The notes beneath the pieces were generated by a model. It was not told the DNA's origin, ran no database searches, and saw only the letters and a program-made list of their open reading frames with translations. A stretch of 64,000 nucleotides of DNA from an uncultured Lachnospiraceae bacterium (lineage in GTDB: Bacteria > Bacillota > Clostridia > Lachnospirales > Lachnospiraceae), in assembly GCA_910588125.1 (NCBI GenBank), contig CAJUPI010000001.1, positions 1-64,000 on the forward strand. The letters are read 5' to 3'. The first letter of the stretch is position 1; each line of letters opens with the position of its first letter. Below are positions 24,566-33,952 of this stretch, piece by piece. Position numbers and translations under genes: made by a program.

Positions 24566-25783
24566 ATGGGACGAAAAAAATGGGAGGCTGCTCTTGATAC
24601 CGCCGGGCGCCTGCATTTATTACTATTACGTTTTCTGGCCGGCATACTGACTCTTTTTCTGATATTGACTCCTCTTAGCGGGATCTGGGTGATATCACAG
24701 ATGAGGAAATACGGTGTTTTCCGGGATTTCTGGGGCTATCTTCGGCACTTATCCTCGGCCGGTTCGCTGATTGTCTTTGCTTTATGTTATTTGGGCCTGA
24801 TTACCATTTTGTTTTGGCTTTGCATCATTTGCCGGCGTCTGCGAATGATGAAACGATTGATCGTCTGGAGCATGCTTTGGGTGCCTTTTCTTAATTATGG
24901 ACTGGCCTGGTACGTGCGAAGCCTGGCTTACCAGGAGATTGACCACAATATTCATAAAATACGGCTGGACGATGTGCGGGTCGAACAGCAGATTTGCCGG
25001 ACCCGCTATCCTCTTTTGTTGGTACATGGCGTGGGCTTTCGCGATTTTCACTATTTTAATTACTGGGGGCGGATTCCCAGGGAATTGGTAAGAAATGGCG
25101 CCCGAGTCTACTATGGCCATCAGGAGGCGTGGGGAACCGTGGAGGATAACGGGGAAATATTAAAGACTAAAATACAGGAAATTTTAAAAGAAACCGGCGC
25201 CGGAAAGGTAAATATCATCGCCCACTCCAAAGGAGGACTGGATTCCCGCTATCTCATCAGCGGACTGTCCATGGCTCCTTATGTGGCAACACTGACTACG
25301 ATTAACACTCCTCATCGGGGATCGGCGCTGGTAGAATTCCTGATGCGGCTGCCGGATCCATTATACCGCAGGATATGTGCCTGGATCGATGGATATTTCG
25401 GCAGGCTGGGCGACAAAAAACCGAATGCTTATCTGGCCAGCCGCCAGCTTTCCTGTGCTTATGCCGTCCGTTTTAACCAATTGTATCCGGATGTGCCAGG
25501 GGTATGGTATCAGAGCTATGCCAGCCTGATGAAGCATGGGTTCAGCAGCAAGCTTTTATGCATTCCCTACTGGATTCTGAAGTGGCTGGATGCTCCCAAT
25601 GACGGATTGGTGACCGTAGAATCGGCCCGTTGGACCAATTTTCAGGGAGTTGTTACCAACCGGCGGCTCCGTGGGATATCCCATGGGGATATGATTGATT
25701 TGACCCGTGAAGATTACAGAGATTTTAAGGTGTTGGAGTTTTATATTCAACTGGTCAGGGGGCTGGCAGAGATGGGATATTAA
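24566..25783 (+). CDS. Membrane-anchored lipase/esterase-like alpha/beta hydrolase
   Basis: A 405-residue protein. Three to four hydrophobic helices occupy residues 15-115 and anchor an alpha/beta-hydrolase domain from about residue 140. The oxyanion region LLLVHGVGFRDF, the nucleophile elbow AHSKGGLDSRY (Ser near 220), Asp in APNDGLVTVESA (near 347) and His in ISHGDMIDLT (near 373) make a complete triad. The domain resembles bacterial EstA/LipA-type lipases. The N-terminal membrane region is unusual for that family. The substrate is unknown. Confidence 0.75.
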   Translation: MGRKKWEAALDTAGRLHLLLLRFLAGILTLFLILTPLSGIWVISQMRKYGVFRDFWGYLRHLSSAGSLIVFALCYLGLITILFWLCIICRRLRMMKRLIVWSMLWVPFLNYGLAWYVRSLAYQEIDHNIHKIRLDDVRVEQQICRTRYPLLLVHGVGFRDFHYFNYWGRIPRELVRNGARVYYGHQEAWGTVEDNGEILKTKIQEILKETGAGKVNIIAHSKGGLDSRYLISGLSMAPYVATLTTINTPHRGSALVEFLMRLPDPLYRRICAWIDGYFGRLGDKKPNAYLASRQLSCAYAVRFNQLYPDVPGVWYQSYASLMKHGFSSKLLCIPYWILKWLDAPNDGLVTVESARWTNFQGVVTNRRLRGISHGDMIDLTREDYRDFKVLEFYIQLVRGLAEMGY

Positions 25784-25829
25784 AGGTGAAGGCGGCCAGG
25801 ATGACAATGGAATAAAGAGAGGATAGCTT

Positions 25830-26342
25830 ATGAAAAAGAACCGGCAGCAGACAACAAACGTGATATGGTCAAAAGAGGAGCTGGCAGGGCGGAGACAGGC
25901 AATGGAACGTCTCCATCCCGGCTTTCTTAACATGGAGCTAGCACTTAGCACATGGCTGGGACTGGTTTTGATTGGGCGGATATTTTTGCATGGGCTCAGT
26001 ATCATTCTGGGCGCAGAGAGTGGCTGGATGCTTCTGGCCGTACCACTTAATTTGCTGATGTGCTTTGGATTTTATTCTGTATGTATCCGCCAGCAATGGG
26101 TATTGGCCTGGGTGTTTTTGATTATCCGGACCGGAGAATTGGGAAAGACCCTGATTCAGACCTTGCCCAGTCTCTGGTATCTCAATTTCTGGGGGGATCT
26201 GTGGTGGGTGAGTACCATTGCGGTATTGATGTTGGATATCAGCTTTCTGGCATTTATAGCATTTGTCCCTTCGGCCCATCGCTGTGTGGAAAACCGAAAA
26301 CTGGTATATTCCGCACAGGAATTCACGGCGCCCGAAGAATAA
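25830..26342 (+). CDS. Hypothetical four-helix membrane protein
   Basis: A 170-residue protein with about four hydrophobic segments between residues 30 and 150 (for example LALSTWLGLVLIGRIFLHGL and TIAVLMLDISFLAFIAFV) and charged ends. ATG follows AGAGAGGATAGCTT. It is the last gene of the long run that began at rsmF. No family is recognised. Confidence 0.6.
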   Translation: MKKNRQQTTNVIWSKEELAGRRQAMERLHPGFLNMELALSTWLGLVLIGRIFLHGLSIILGAESGWMLLAVPLNLLMCFGFYSVCIRQQWVLAWVFLIIRTGELGKTLIQTLPSLWYLNFWGDLWWVSTIAVLMLDISFLAFIAFVPSAHRCVENRKLVYSAQEFTAPEE

Positions 26343-26413
26343 CCACTCAGGCAGGATACCGCATTACCATAGGGCCCGGAGCAAAAGTTTTTACATAAAA
26401 CGTTGTGGTTTTC

Positions 26414-26442
26414 TTGCGGAATCGGTACTTTCGTGTTATAAC
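26414..26442 (+). promoter_or_regulatory. Probable promoter of the activase operon
   Basis: -35 TTGCGG (26414-26419), a 17-base spacer, -10 TATAAC (26437-26442) with an extended TGT just before it. The leader would be about 85 bases. Confidence 0.5.
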
Positions 26443-26533
26443 ATTATATTGGTTACTATTTTATCATACTTTTAATGAGTGAGAGATGAATTGGTGTCGG
26501 TAAAATACCAAATGATTATTAGGAGTGGATGAA

Positions 26534-29491
26534 TTGAAGATCGGACTGGACGTAGGTTCTACGACTATCAAAACGATTGTTTTAGATGATAATGAAACGA
26601 TTATATATTCGGCTTATGAACGGCATTTTTCTCAGATCACATCAAAAACGGCAGAAGCCCTGATCAAGGTCAGGGAAGCGTTTCCCCAGGAAAGCGAGTT
26701 TTCGCTGGTGATTTCCGGATCGGCGGGAATGGGCATGGCAGAGCACTGCCATGTGGATTTTGTGCAGGAAGTATACGCCACCAAGGTAGCTGCCGGTAAA
26801 AATGCGCCAAATACAGATGTGATTATTGAACTTGGCGGTGAGGATGCCAAAATTATTTTCCTGCAGGGCGCAATGGAGGCGCGGATGAATGGATCCTGTG
26901 CCGGCGGGACTGGTGCATTTATTGATCAGATGGCGACTCTTCTTGGCATCACCCCAGATGAGATGAATGATTATGCCCGGGAAAGCAGCAAACTTTATAC
27001 GATCGCTTCTCGTTGCGGGGTGTTTGCCAAAAGTGACATTCAGCCTTTGATCAATCAGGGGGCAGACAAGCGGGATATCTCTGCCAGCATTTTTCATGCA
27101 GTTGTGAACCAGACGATCGGCGGTTTGGCCCAGGGGCGGGCAATTGAAGGCAATGTACTCTATTTGGGCGGTCCGCTGACTTTTATGCCGGAGCTGCGCA
27201 AAAGCTTTGATCAGGCATTGTCCTTAAAAGGCTTTTGTCCGGAAAATTCTCTCTATTTCGTGGCATTGGGGGCTGCTTTTTGCGCCCGTAAGCAGACAGA
27301 TCTGAAACAGGTAGTGAAAGAACTCTTCCAGTATGAGGCAGTCAATGAATTCCAGACCTTGCCACCGCTTTTTGACAGCAAGGAAGAGTATCAGGAATTT
27401 CAGAAGCGTCACGCCCGGGCAGATGTTTCTTATGGAAAGTTAGAAGGGTATCAGGGCTGCGCCTGGATTGGCATTGACGCCGGCTCGACCACAGTAAAAG
27501 CAGTAGTGATAGGGGAAGAAAAGGAAATTTTGGACAGCACCTATCTTTCAAACAGCGGCAATCCGGTTCCCATTGTCCGGGAATATTTGATTCATATGTA
27601 TGAACGTTGCCCGGACATTCGCATCGCCGGCGCTTGTGTCACCGGATATGGCGAGGATATTATCAAAAATGCTTTTTCAATCGATCAGGGACTTGTGGAA
27701 ACCATGGCCCATCTCAAAGCGGCACAGACATTTATGCCGGATGTGGAGTTTATCATCGATATCGGCGGCCAGGATATGAAATGCTTTAAGATTCACAAGG
27801 GAGCGATTGATAATATTTATCTCAATGAAGCATGTTCTTCCGGTTGTGGCTCTTTTTTGCAGACATTTGCCGGAGCGCTGAATTATTCTTCAGAAGAGTT
27901 CTCCCGATTGGGATTGTTTTCAAAGAATGCCGTGGATTTGGGATCGCGGTGTACGGTGTTTATGAATTCTTCTGTCAAACAGGCACAGAAAGATGGAGTA
28001 AGTACCGAGGATATTTCGGCAGGTCTTTCCATCAGTGTCGTAAAAAATGCTATCTACAAGGTGATTCGGCCTTCCAGTATGGACGAGTTGGGGAAACGGA
28101 TCGTGGTCCAGGGAGGAACTTTTTTGAACGATGCCGTATTACGTGCCTTTGAAAGAGAGATAGGCTTTCCGGTGGTACGCCCGGCGATAGCAGGGCTGAT
28201 GGGGGCTTATGGCTGTGCCCTTCATGCAATGGAAACCGGAAAACATAAGAAAAAGGCAGAGCGGGAAAATGCGCAAGAGGAGCAAAAGAGCTCAATCTTA
28301 TCACATAAAGAGCTGATATCCTTTGTCCATGAAGTTAAAAATATTAATTGTGGCCTGTGCAATAATAATTGCCTGCTGAGCGTAAATACCTTTTCCGGCA
28401 ACAGAAAATACATAGCAGGAAATAAATGCGAGCGGCCGGTTACTAAGCGCTCTTCCGATTCCGAACACAATATTTATAAATATAAGCAGGAACTGCTGGC
28501 TCGTTACACCTCAGCGCGGGGGACAAGACGGGAAGTGATTGGCCTGCCGCTGGGGCTGAACTTTTATGAATTAGTTCCGTTTTGGCATAGATTTTTTACT
28601 GCTCTGGGATTTGGCGTGGAGGTGTCTCCCTTTTCCAACAGAGAGCTGTATCTTGCAGGGCAGCATTCGATTCCCAGTGATACTGTATGTTTTCCGGCCA
28701 AGATGCTGCATGGCCATATCCAATATTTGAAAGAAAAGCATGTGGATGCCATTTTTTACCCTTGTATGAGCTTTAATTTTGACGAGGGTTTAGGAGATAA
28801 TAATTACAACTGCCCGGTGGTGGCGTACTATCCGGAGGTCATTGCCGCTAATACGAAATTTGAAGAAAAGCCAGTATTGATCAACGATTATGTAGGGCCT
28901 CACAAGCAGAAATTTTTTCCGAGGAAGATGACCGGGCTATTGGGCCGTTATTTTGAAAATATTGATGCAGGAGAGGTGAAACGGGCAGCAGAGCTGGCTT
29001 TTCGTGAGCGTGATCTTTTCTTAGAGCAGATACGTCAGAAAGCGGCCCAGATTATCGCACTGGCCCGAAAAGAAGGGCGAAAGATTCTCGTGCTGGCCGG
29101 CCGGCCTTATCATGTAGATCCGGAGATTAATCATGGAATTGATATGCTAATCAACGGCTTTGGCGTGTCGGTTATTTCCGAGGACAGTGTAAGCCATCTG
29201 GTGTCGAGGTTCCCGGTGCGGGTGCTCAATCAGTGGATGTATCATGCCCGGCTTTATGCGGCGGCGAAATATGTTTGTACGCAAAAGGATATGGAGCTGG
29301 TACAGCTGGTCAGCTTCGGCTGCGGGTTGGATGCTATCACGACAGATGAGGTCCGTAGTATTATTGAAAAGGGCGGCAAAATTTATACGCAGATTAAGAT
29401 TGACGAGATCACGAACCTGGGAGCCGTGAAGGTGAGATTGCGGAGTCTGCTGGCGGCGTTAGAACAGTCAGACGGAAACACAGAAGGATAA
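26534..29491 (+). CDS. Tandem acyl-CoA dehydratase activase (BadF/BcrA/HgdC family) with DUF2229
   Basis: A 985-residue ATP-dependent electron-transfer protein of the ASKHA fold. Two activase domains follow one another: residues about 1-255 (GLDVGSTTIK, GGEDAKI, SCAGGTGAF, SRCGVFAKSD) and about 310-575 (GIDAGSTTVK, GGQDMK, CSSGCGSFLQ, SRCTVFMNSS). Each keeps the Cys pair that holds the bridging [4Fe-4S] cluster in HgdC. A third region with CGLCNNNCLLSV (about 610) is DUF2229-like. The start is TTG 26534, eight bases after AGGAG; a GTG at 26525 would overlap that site. The dehydratase-like partner follows after 15 bases. The reaction powered is unknown. Confidence 0.82.
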   Translation: MKIGLDVGSTTIKTIVLDDNETIIYSAYERHFSQITSKTAEALIKVREAFPQESEFSLVISGSAGMGMAEHCHVDFVQEVYATKVAAGKNAPNTDVIIELGGEDAKIIFLQGAMEARMNGSCAGGTGAFIDQMATLLGITPDEMNDYARESSKLYTIASRCGVFAKSDIQPLINQGADKRDISASIFHAVVNQTIGGLAQGRAIEGNVLYLGGPLTFMPELRKSFDQALSLKGFCPENSLYFVALGAAFCARKQTDLKQVVKELFQYEAVNEFQTLPPLFDSKEEYQEFQKRHARADVSYGKLEGYQGCAWIGIDAGSTTVKAVVIGEEKEILDSTYLSNSGNPVPIVREYLIHMYERCPDIRIAGACVTGYGEDIIKNAFSIDQGLVETMAHLKAAQTFMPDVEFIIDIGGQDMKCFKIHKGAIDNIYLNEACSSGCGSFLQTFAGALNYSSEEFSRLGLFSKNAVDLGSRCTVFMNSSVKQAQKDGVSTEDISAGLSISVVKNAIYKVIRPSSMDELGKRIVVQGGTFLNDAVLRAFEREIGFPVVRPAIAGLMGAYGCALHAMETGKHKKKAERENAQEEQKSSILSHKELISFVHEVKNINCGLCNNNCLLSVNTFSGNRKYIAGNKCERPVTKRSSDSEHNIYKYKQELLARYTSARGTRREVIGLPLGLNFYELVPFWHRFFTALGFGVEVSPFSNRELYLAGQHSIPSDTVCFPAKMLHGHIQYLKEKHVDAIFYPCMSFNFDEGLGDNNYNCPVVAYYPEVIAANTKFEEKPVLINDYVGPHKQKFFPRKMTGLLGRYFENIDAGEVKRAAELAFRERDLFLEQIRQKAAQIIALARKEGRKILVLAGRPYHVDPEINHGIDMLINGFGVSVISEDSVSHLVSRFPVRVLNQWMYHARLYAAAKYVCTQKDMELVQLVSFGCGLDAITTDEVRSIIEKGGKIYTQIKIDEITNLGAVKVRLRSLLAALEQSDGNTEG

Positions 29492-29506
29492 GAAAGAGAA
29501 ACAGCT

Positions 29507-30775
29507 ATGGCAAAGATCAAGCGAGCAAAAAACGGAAGAATCATTTTTACGAAAGAGATGAAAAAGGATTATACCATTTTGGTGCCGGATATGCTTCCGA
29601 TTCATTTTGAGATCATGAAATATGTATTTCTTAACGAGGGCTACAAAATTGAGCTTTTGCAAACGGCAAATCCGGAAATCAAACAGTTGGGACTGCGGTA
29701 TGTGCACAACGATACCTGCTATCCCGCGCTCCTGGTGATTGGACAGTTTTTGGACGCCCTGGAAAGCGGCAAATATGATGTGAATAAGACAGCGCTTCTG
29801 ATTATGCAGACCGGAGGCGGTTGCCGTGCCTCCAATTATATCCATCTGCTTCGCAAGGCACTGGAGAAGGCCGGCTATGATCAGGTGCCGGTGATTTCCT
29901 TCAATCTTTCCGGCGTCGAGTACAACAGTGGTTTTTCACTGACATTACCGATCATCCGCAAATGTATTGCCGGGGTGATCTATGGCGATCTGCTGATGCT
30001 TCTCAGCAATCAGGTAAAGGCATATGAGATTCAAAAAGGAGATGCCAACCGGATGATTGAAAAATGGGTGGGACGGATTACCGAACAGTTCCAGCATTCC
30101 CGTGGCTTTGCGTTAAAAGCTATGAAGCAGAACTTCGAACGTATCATTGCCTCTTTTGCCAAGATTCCCATCCATAAGGTGCCAAAGGTAAAGGTAGGGA
30201 TCGTGGGAGAGATCTACGTGAAGTACGCCAGCTTTGCCAACAACAGCCTGGAAGCATTCCTGGCGGAACAGGACTGTGAGGTAATGGTTCCGGGTCTGTT
30301 AGGATTTCTGATGTTCAAGGTCGATGCCCGTATTCAGGATGTAAAATTATATGGCGGAAGCCGTATCAAATTTGCAGTGGCCACATTTTTGCTGAATTAT
30401 TTTAAAAAAGTGGAGAAAGCTTTCATGGAATGTGTGGATAAATATCCGGTATTTACCCAGCTTTCCAGTTATGAGTCCACGAAGCCTCTGGTAGATGGAC
30501 TGATCGGGGTGGGCAACCGGATGGGAGAAGGCTGGTTTTTGCCGGCAGAGATAATCGAACTGGTCAATCATGGCTATGAAAACATCGTGTGTACGCAGCC
30601 TTTTGGCTGCCTGCCGACGCACGTCTGCGGCAAAGGGATGATTCACCGGATTAAGGAGCTGTATCCGCAGGCCAATATTGTGCCGATCGATTACGATCCG
30701 GGAGCGACCAGGGTCAATCAGGAAAATCGGATCAAGCTGATGCTTGCGGTGGCCCGGGAGGCGATGGAAGGATAA
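29507..30775 (+). CDS. 2-hydroxyacyl-CoA dehydratase-like iron-sulfur protein
   Basis: A 422-residue protein of the HgdB/BcrB-type superfamily. Candidate cluster ligands are in HNDTCYPALL (Cys about 72), GGGCRASN (about 105), and PFGCLPTHVCGKG (about 366-372). It would receive low-potential electrons from the preceding activase. In many Clostridia the same two parts form one protein of about 1400 residues; here they are separate genes with a clean stop, a short spacer and a new ATG. A classical 2-hydroxyglutaryl-CoA dehydratase has two different subunits, so this single one probably does something else. Confidence 0.75.
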   Translation: MAKIKRAKNGRIIFTKEMKKDYTILVPDMLPIHFEIMKYVFLNEGYKIELLQTANPEIKQLGLRYVHNDTCYPALLVIGQFLDALESGKYDVNKTALLIMQTGGGCRASNYIHLLRKALEKAGYDQVPVISFNLSGVEYNSGFSLTLPIIRKCIAGVIYGDLLMLLSNQVKAYEIQKGDANRMIEKWVGRITEQFQHSRGFALKAMKQNFERIIASFAKIPIHKVPKVKVGIVGEIYVKYASFANNSLEAFLAEQDCEVMVPGLLGFLMFKVDARIQDVKLYGGSRIKFAVATFLLNYFKKVEKAFMECVDKYPVFTQLSSYESTKPLVDGLIGVGNRMGEGWFLPAEIIELVNHGYENIVCTQPFGCLPTHVCGKGMIHRIKELYPQANIVPIDYDPGATRVNQENRIKLMLAVAREAMEG

Positions 30776-30835
30776 CCTTTCCCGCCAGCCAATGCGGGAC
30801 AAGCTTGCGGCGGAGAGGGGAAGCAGAATCCCCCC

Positions 30836-30864
30836 TTGCATTTTCCGACAAAAATAATTATAAT
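30836..30864 (+). promoter_or_regulatory. Sigma-A-type promoter of rel
   Basis: -35 TTGCAT (30836-30841), a 17-base spacer and a consensus -10 TATAAT (30859-30864), 40 bases before the rel start. Confidence 0.65.
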
Positions 30865-30904
30865 AATTAGATATCAAATATCCTTAGAGAAGGTGGCTTT
30901 TTCT

Positions 30905-33184
30905 ATGGCAAATGAACATACGGATAAAAAAATGAATATCGAGCTGGAAAATCCTGCGGACTTTACCAGTCCGGAGGAATTATATCAGAAATTGATCCGC
31001 ACCATCCGGAAGTATCATCCTTCGGATGATATTTCCATGATTGAAAAAGCATACCGGATTGCACGGGATGCCCATAAAGAACAGAAACGCAAATCAGGGG
31101 AACCCTATATCATCCATCCGCTTTGCGTGGCAATCATTCTGGCCGATCTGGAGATGGATAAAGAGACTATCGCTTCCGGGCTTTTGCATGATGTAGTGGA
31201 GGATACGGTCATGACACTCGAGGACATGACCCGTGAATTTGGCTCTGAGGTAGCCTTTTTGGTAGATGGAGTTACCAAATTGACTCAGCTGTCCTGGGAT
31301 AAGGATAAGGTGGAGATTCAGGCGGAAAATCTGCGGAAGATGTTTCTGGCGATGGCCAGAGATATTCGGGTGATTATTATTAAGCTGGCAGACCGGCTGC
31401 ACAATATGCGGACCGGACAGTTCTGGAAGCCGGAAAAGCAAAAGGAAAAGGCACGGGAGACGTTGGAGATCTATGCACCGATCGCGGATCGCCTGGGTAT
31501 TTCCCGGATTAAGACGGAGCTGGATGATCTGTCATTGCGGTTTTTAAAGCCGGAGGTTTATGCCGATCTGGTAGAGAAGGTGAATCTGCGCAAGGATTCT
31601 CGTGAGCAGTTTGTACAGGATATTGTCGATGAAGTGAAAAATCATATGTTGGAAGCGGACATCCGGGCTACTGTGGACGGAAGAGTGAAGCATTTTTTCA
31701 GTATCTATAAAAAGATGGTCAATCAGGATAAGACGATTGACCAGATTTACGATCTCTTTGCCGTGCGGATTATCGTAGAGACGGTCAAGGACTGCTATGC
31801 GGCACTCGGAGTGATCCACGAACTTTATAAGCCGATACCGGGACGTTTCAAGGATTATATTGCCATGCCGAAGCCCAATATGTACCAGTCGCTGCACACT
31901 ACCTTGATTGGCAGCACCGGACAGCCATTTGAAATTCAGATCCGTACTTATGAGATGCATCGGACAGCAGAGTATGGCATTGCCGCCCACTGGAAATATA
32001 AAGAGAGCGGAAGCGGCAAGATTGCCGCCGGTGACGAGGAAGCCAAGATGAGCTGGCTGCGCCAGATTTTGGAATGGCAGCGGGATACGGATGACTCCCG
32101 GGAGTTTTTAAGCCTGGTGAAGGGGGATTTGGATTTATTTTCCGACAGTGTATATTGCTTTACTCCTTCGGGAGATGTCAAGAATCTGCCCAGCGGTTCG
32201 ACCCCGATTGATTTTGCCTATGCGATTCACAGTGCTGTGGGAAACAAAATGGTGGGAGCCCGGGTAAATGGCAAGCTGGTCAATATCGACTATCTGATTC
32301 AAAACGGGGATCAGATCGAAGTTATTACCTCACAGAATTCCAAGGGCCCCAGCCGGGACTGGCTGACTCTGGTAAAGAGTACTCAGGCCCGGAATAAGAT
32401 TAATCAATGGTTTAAGACTGAGCTGAAAGAGGATAATATTTTAAAGGGCAAGGAGATGATCGACCGTTATTGCCGGGCAAAAGGGATTGTATTTCCGGAG
32501 CTTAACAAACCGGAATTCCAGGAAAAGGTCATGGCCCGGTATGCCTTTAAGGACTGGGATTCTGTGCTGGCTTCCATTGGCCATGGTGGTCTTAAGGAAG
32601 GCCAGGTTATCAACAAAATGCTCGAGGAGCGGAACAAAAAGCTCAAAAATGAGGTTACCGATAAAAATATTTTAGACGGGCTCAGTGATATCAACACCAA
32701 AGTGCCGATTTCCAAGAAGTCAAATGGAATTGTGGTAAAAGGGATTCATGACGTAGCCGTAAGATTTTCCCGATGCTGCAGCCCGGTGCCGGGAGATGAG
32801 ATAGTCGGCTTTGTCACGCGGGGACGAGGAGTTTCCATTCACAGGACAGACTGCATCAACGTGATCAATTTGCCTGAGGATGAACGCGTGAGATTGATTG
32901 ATGCGGAATGGCAACAGGCGGAGGGGGAAGACGGTAACAAAGAACGGTATTCTACGGAAATCCAGATTTATGCCAACAACCGAATCGGTATTTTTGTAGA
33001 TATTTCCAAAGTGTTTACGGAAAAGCAGATTGATATTACTTCGATTAATGTACGTACCAGCAAGCAGGGGAAAGCTACGATTATCATGACCTTTGACATT
33101 CATGGCAAGGAGGAGCTGAACCGTTTGACAGATAAGATAAGACAGGTAGAGGGAGTGCTGGATATAGAGCGGACCGCCGGGTGA
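30905..33184 (+). CDS. relA: Bifunctional (p)ppGpp synthetase/hydrolase Rel
   Basis: A 759-residue stringent-response enzyme. The HD hydrolase domain (about 40-195) keeps LLHDVVEDT and ADRLHNMRT, so the hydrolase should be active. The synthetase domain (about 240-350) has YDLFAVRIIV and GRFKDYIAMPKPNMYQSLHT. TGS (about 395-460, GSTPIDFAYAIHSAVG), a Cys-containing region (RCCSPVPGDEI) and a C-terminal ACT domain follow. The start is ATG 30905 after GAAGGTGG; the open frame from 30836 overlaps the promoter. Confidence 0.93.
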   Translation: MANEHTDKKMNIELENPADFTSPEELYQKLIRTIRKYHPSDDISMIEKAYRIARDAHKEQKRKSGEPYIIHPLCVAIILADLEMDKETIASGLLHDVVEDTVMTLEDMTREFGSEVAFLVDGVTKLTQLSWDKDKVEIQAENLRKMFLAMARDIRVIIIKLADRLHNMRTGQFWKPEKQKEKARETLEIYAPIADRLGISRIKTELDDLSLRFLKPEVYADLVEKVNLRKDSREQFVQDIVDEVKNHMLEADIRATVDGRVKHFFSIYKKMVNQDKTIDQIYDLFAVRIIVETVKDCYAALGVIHELYKPIPGRFKDYIAMPKPNMYQSLHTTLIGSTGQPFEIQIRTYEMHRTAEYGIAAHWKYKESGSGKIAAGDEEAKMSWLRQILEWQRDTDDSREFLSLVKGDLDLFSDSVYCFTPSGDVKNLPSGSTPIDFAYAIHSAVGNKMVGARVNGKLVNIDYLIQNGDQIEVITSQNSKGPSRDWLTLVKSTQARNKINQWFKTELKEDNILKGKEMIDRYCRAKGIVFPELNKPEFQEKVMARYAFKDWDSVLASIGHGGLKEGQVINKMLEERNKKLKNEVTDKNILDGLSDINTKVPISKKSNGIVVKGIHDVAVRFSRCCSPVPGDEIVGFVTRGRGVSIHRTDCINVINLPEDERVRLIDAEWQQAEGEDGNKERYSTEIQIYANNRIGIFVDISKVFTEKQIDITSINVRTSKQGKATIIMTFDIHGKEELNRLTDKIRQVEGVLDIERTAG

Positions 33185-33244
33185 TGAGGGGAGCGCAGCC
33201 AGCGCTTTTCTCTTATCTACCAAGGAATGAAAAGGAGAAAAAAG

Positions 33245-33892
33245 ATGAGTGAATTTCGGATTCAGGCTATGATTCTGGGAGAAGTCAGTACCAATTGTTA
33301 TCTGATATATCATCAAAGTACGCGGGAAGCCGTCGTGGTGGATCCGGCAGATAATGCCGCCTATATATTGAATAAATGCCGGGAGCTGGCAGTAAAGCCG
33401 GCAGCAATTCTTCTGACGCACGGACATTTTGATCACATTCTGGCAGTAAAGGATATTTGCCGGGCGTTTCCCTGCAAAGTTTATGCGGGGCGAGAAGAGG
33501 AGCGTCTTTTGCAGGATTCTTCGCTGAATTTAAGTGGTTCTATGGGGTCGGAGCAGATGAGTGTAGAAGCAGATGTGCTGGTAAAAGACGGGGATATGCT
33601 TTCCCTGATTGGTTTTGAGTGGAAGGTGCTGGAAACGCCAGGACACACAGCCGGCTCCGTGTGTTACTACGTGGAATCGGAACAAGTGCTGCTCAGTGGA
33701 GATACTTTGTTTGCCAATTCTCTTGGCCGGACGGATCTGCCCACTGGGGATATGGGGGCGATCCTCCGCTCTATCAAGGAAAAGCTGTTGCTGCTTCCGG
33801 AGGATACCATGGTTTATCCGGGACATGGAGAGGCGACAACCATCGGACATGAGCAAAAATATAATCCGGTAGCAGTATATCGAAGGAGATAG
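33245..33892 (+). CDS. MBL-fold metallo-hydrolase (glyoxalase II-like)
   Basis: A 215-residue metallo-beta-lactamase-fold enzyme. The metal motif is LLTHGHFDHI (THxHxDH), the next ligand is in ETPGHTAGSVCYY, and the Asp is in LLSGDTLFANSLGRTDLP, with a final His in YPGHGEATTIGHE. The start is ATG 33245 after AAAGGAG. Genes of this type commonly sit next to rel in Clostridia; the natural substrate is not known (thioester hydrolysis is likely). Confidence 0.85.
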   Translation: MSEFRIQAMILGEVSTNCYLIYHQSTREAVVVDPADNAAYILNKCRELAVKPAAILLTHGHFDHILAVKDICRAFPCKVYAGREEERLLQDSSLNLSGSMGSEQMSVEADVLVKDGDMLSLIGFEWKVLETPGHTAGSVCYYVESEQVLLSGDTLFANSLGRTDLPTGDMGAILRSIKEKLLLLPEDTMVYPGHGEATTIGHEQKYNPVAVYRRR

Positions 33893-33952
33893 TTGCACAA
33901 GCAGTCAATTTATCAGATAGTTTGAAGAGAGAAAAACGGAAGACAGGATGCC

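Noticed and set aside
29480..29510. Frameshift splitting one long activase-dehydratase gene
   Set aside because: There is a clean stop, a 15-base spacer and a new ATG, and the two domains are complete on each side. Natural separation is simpler.
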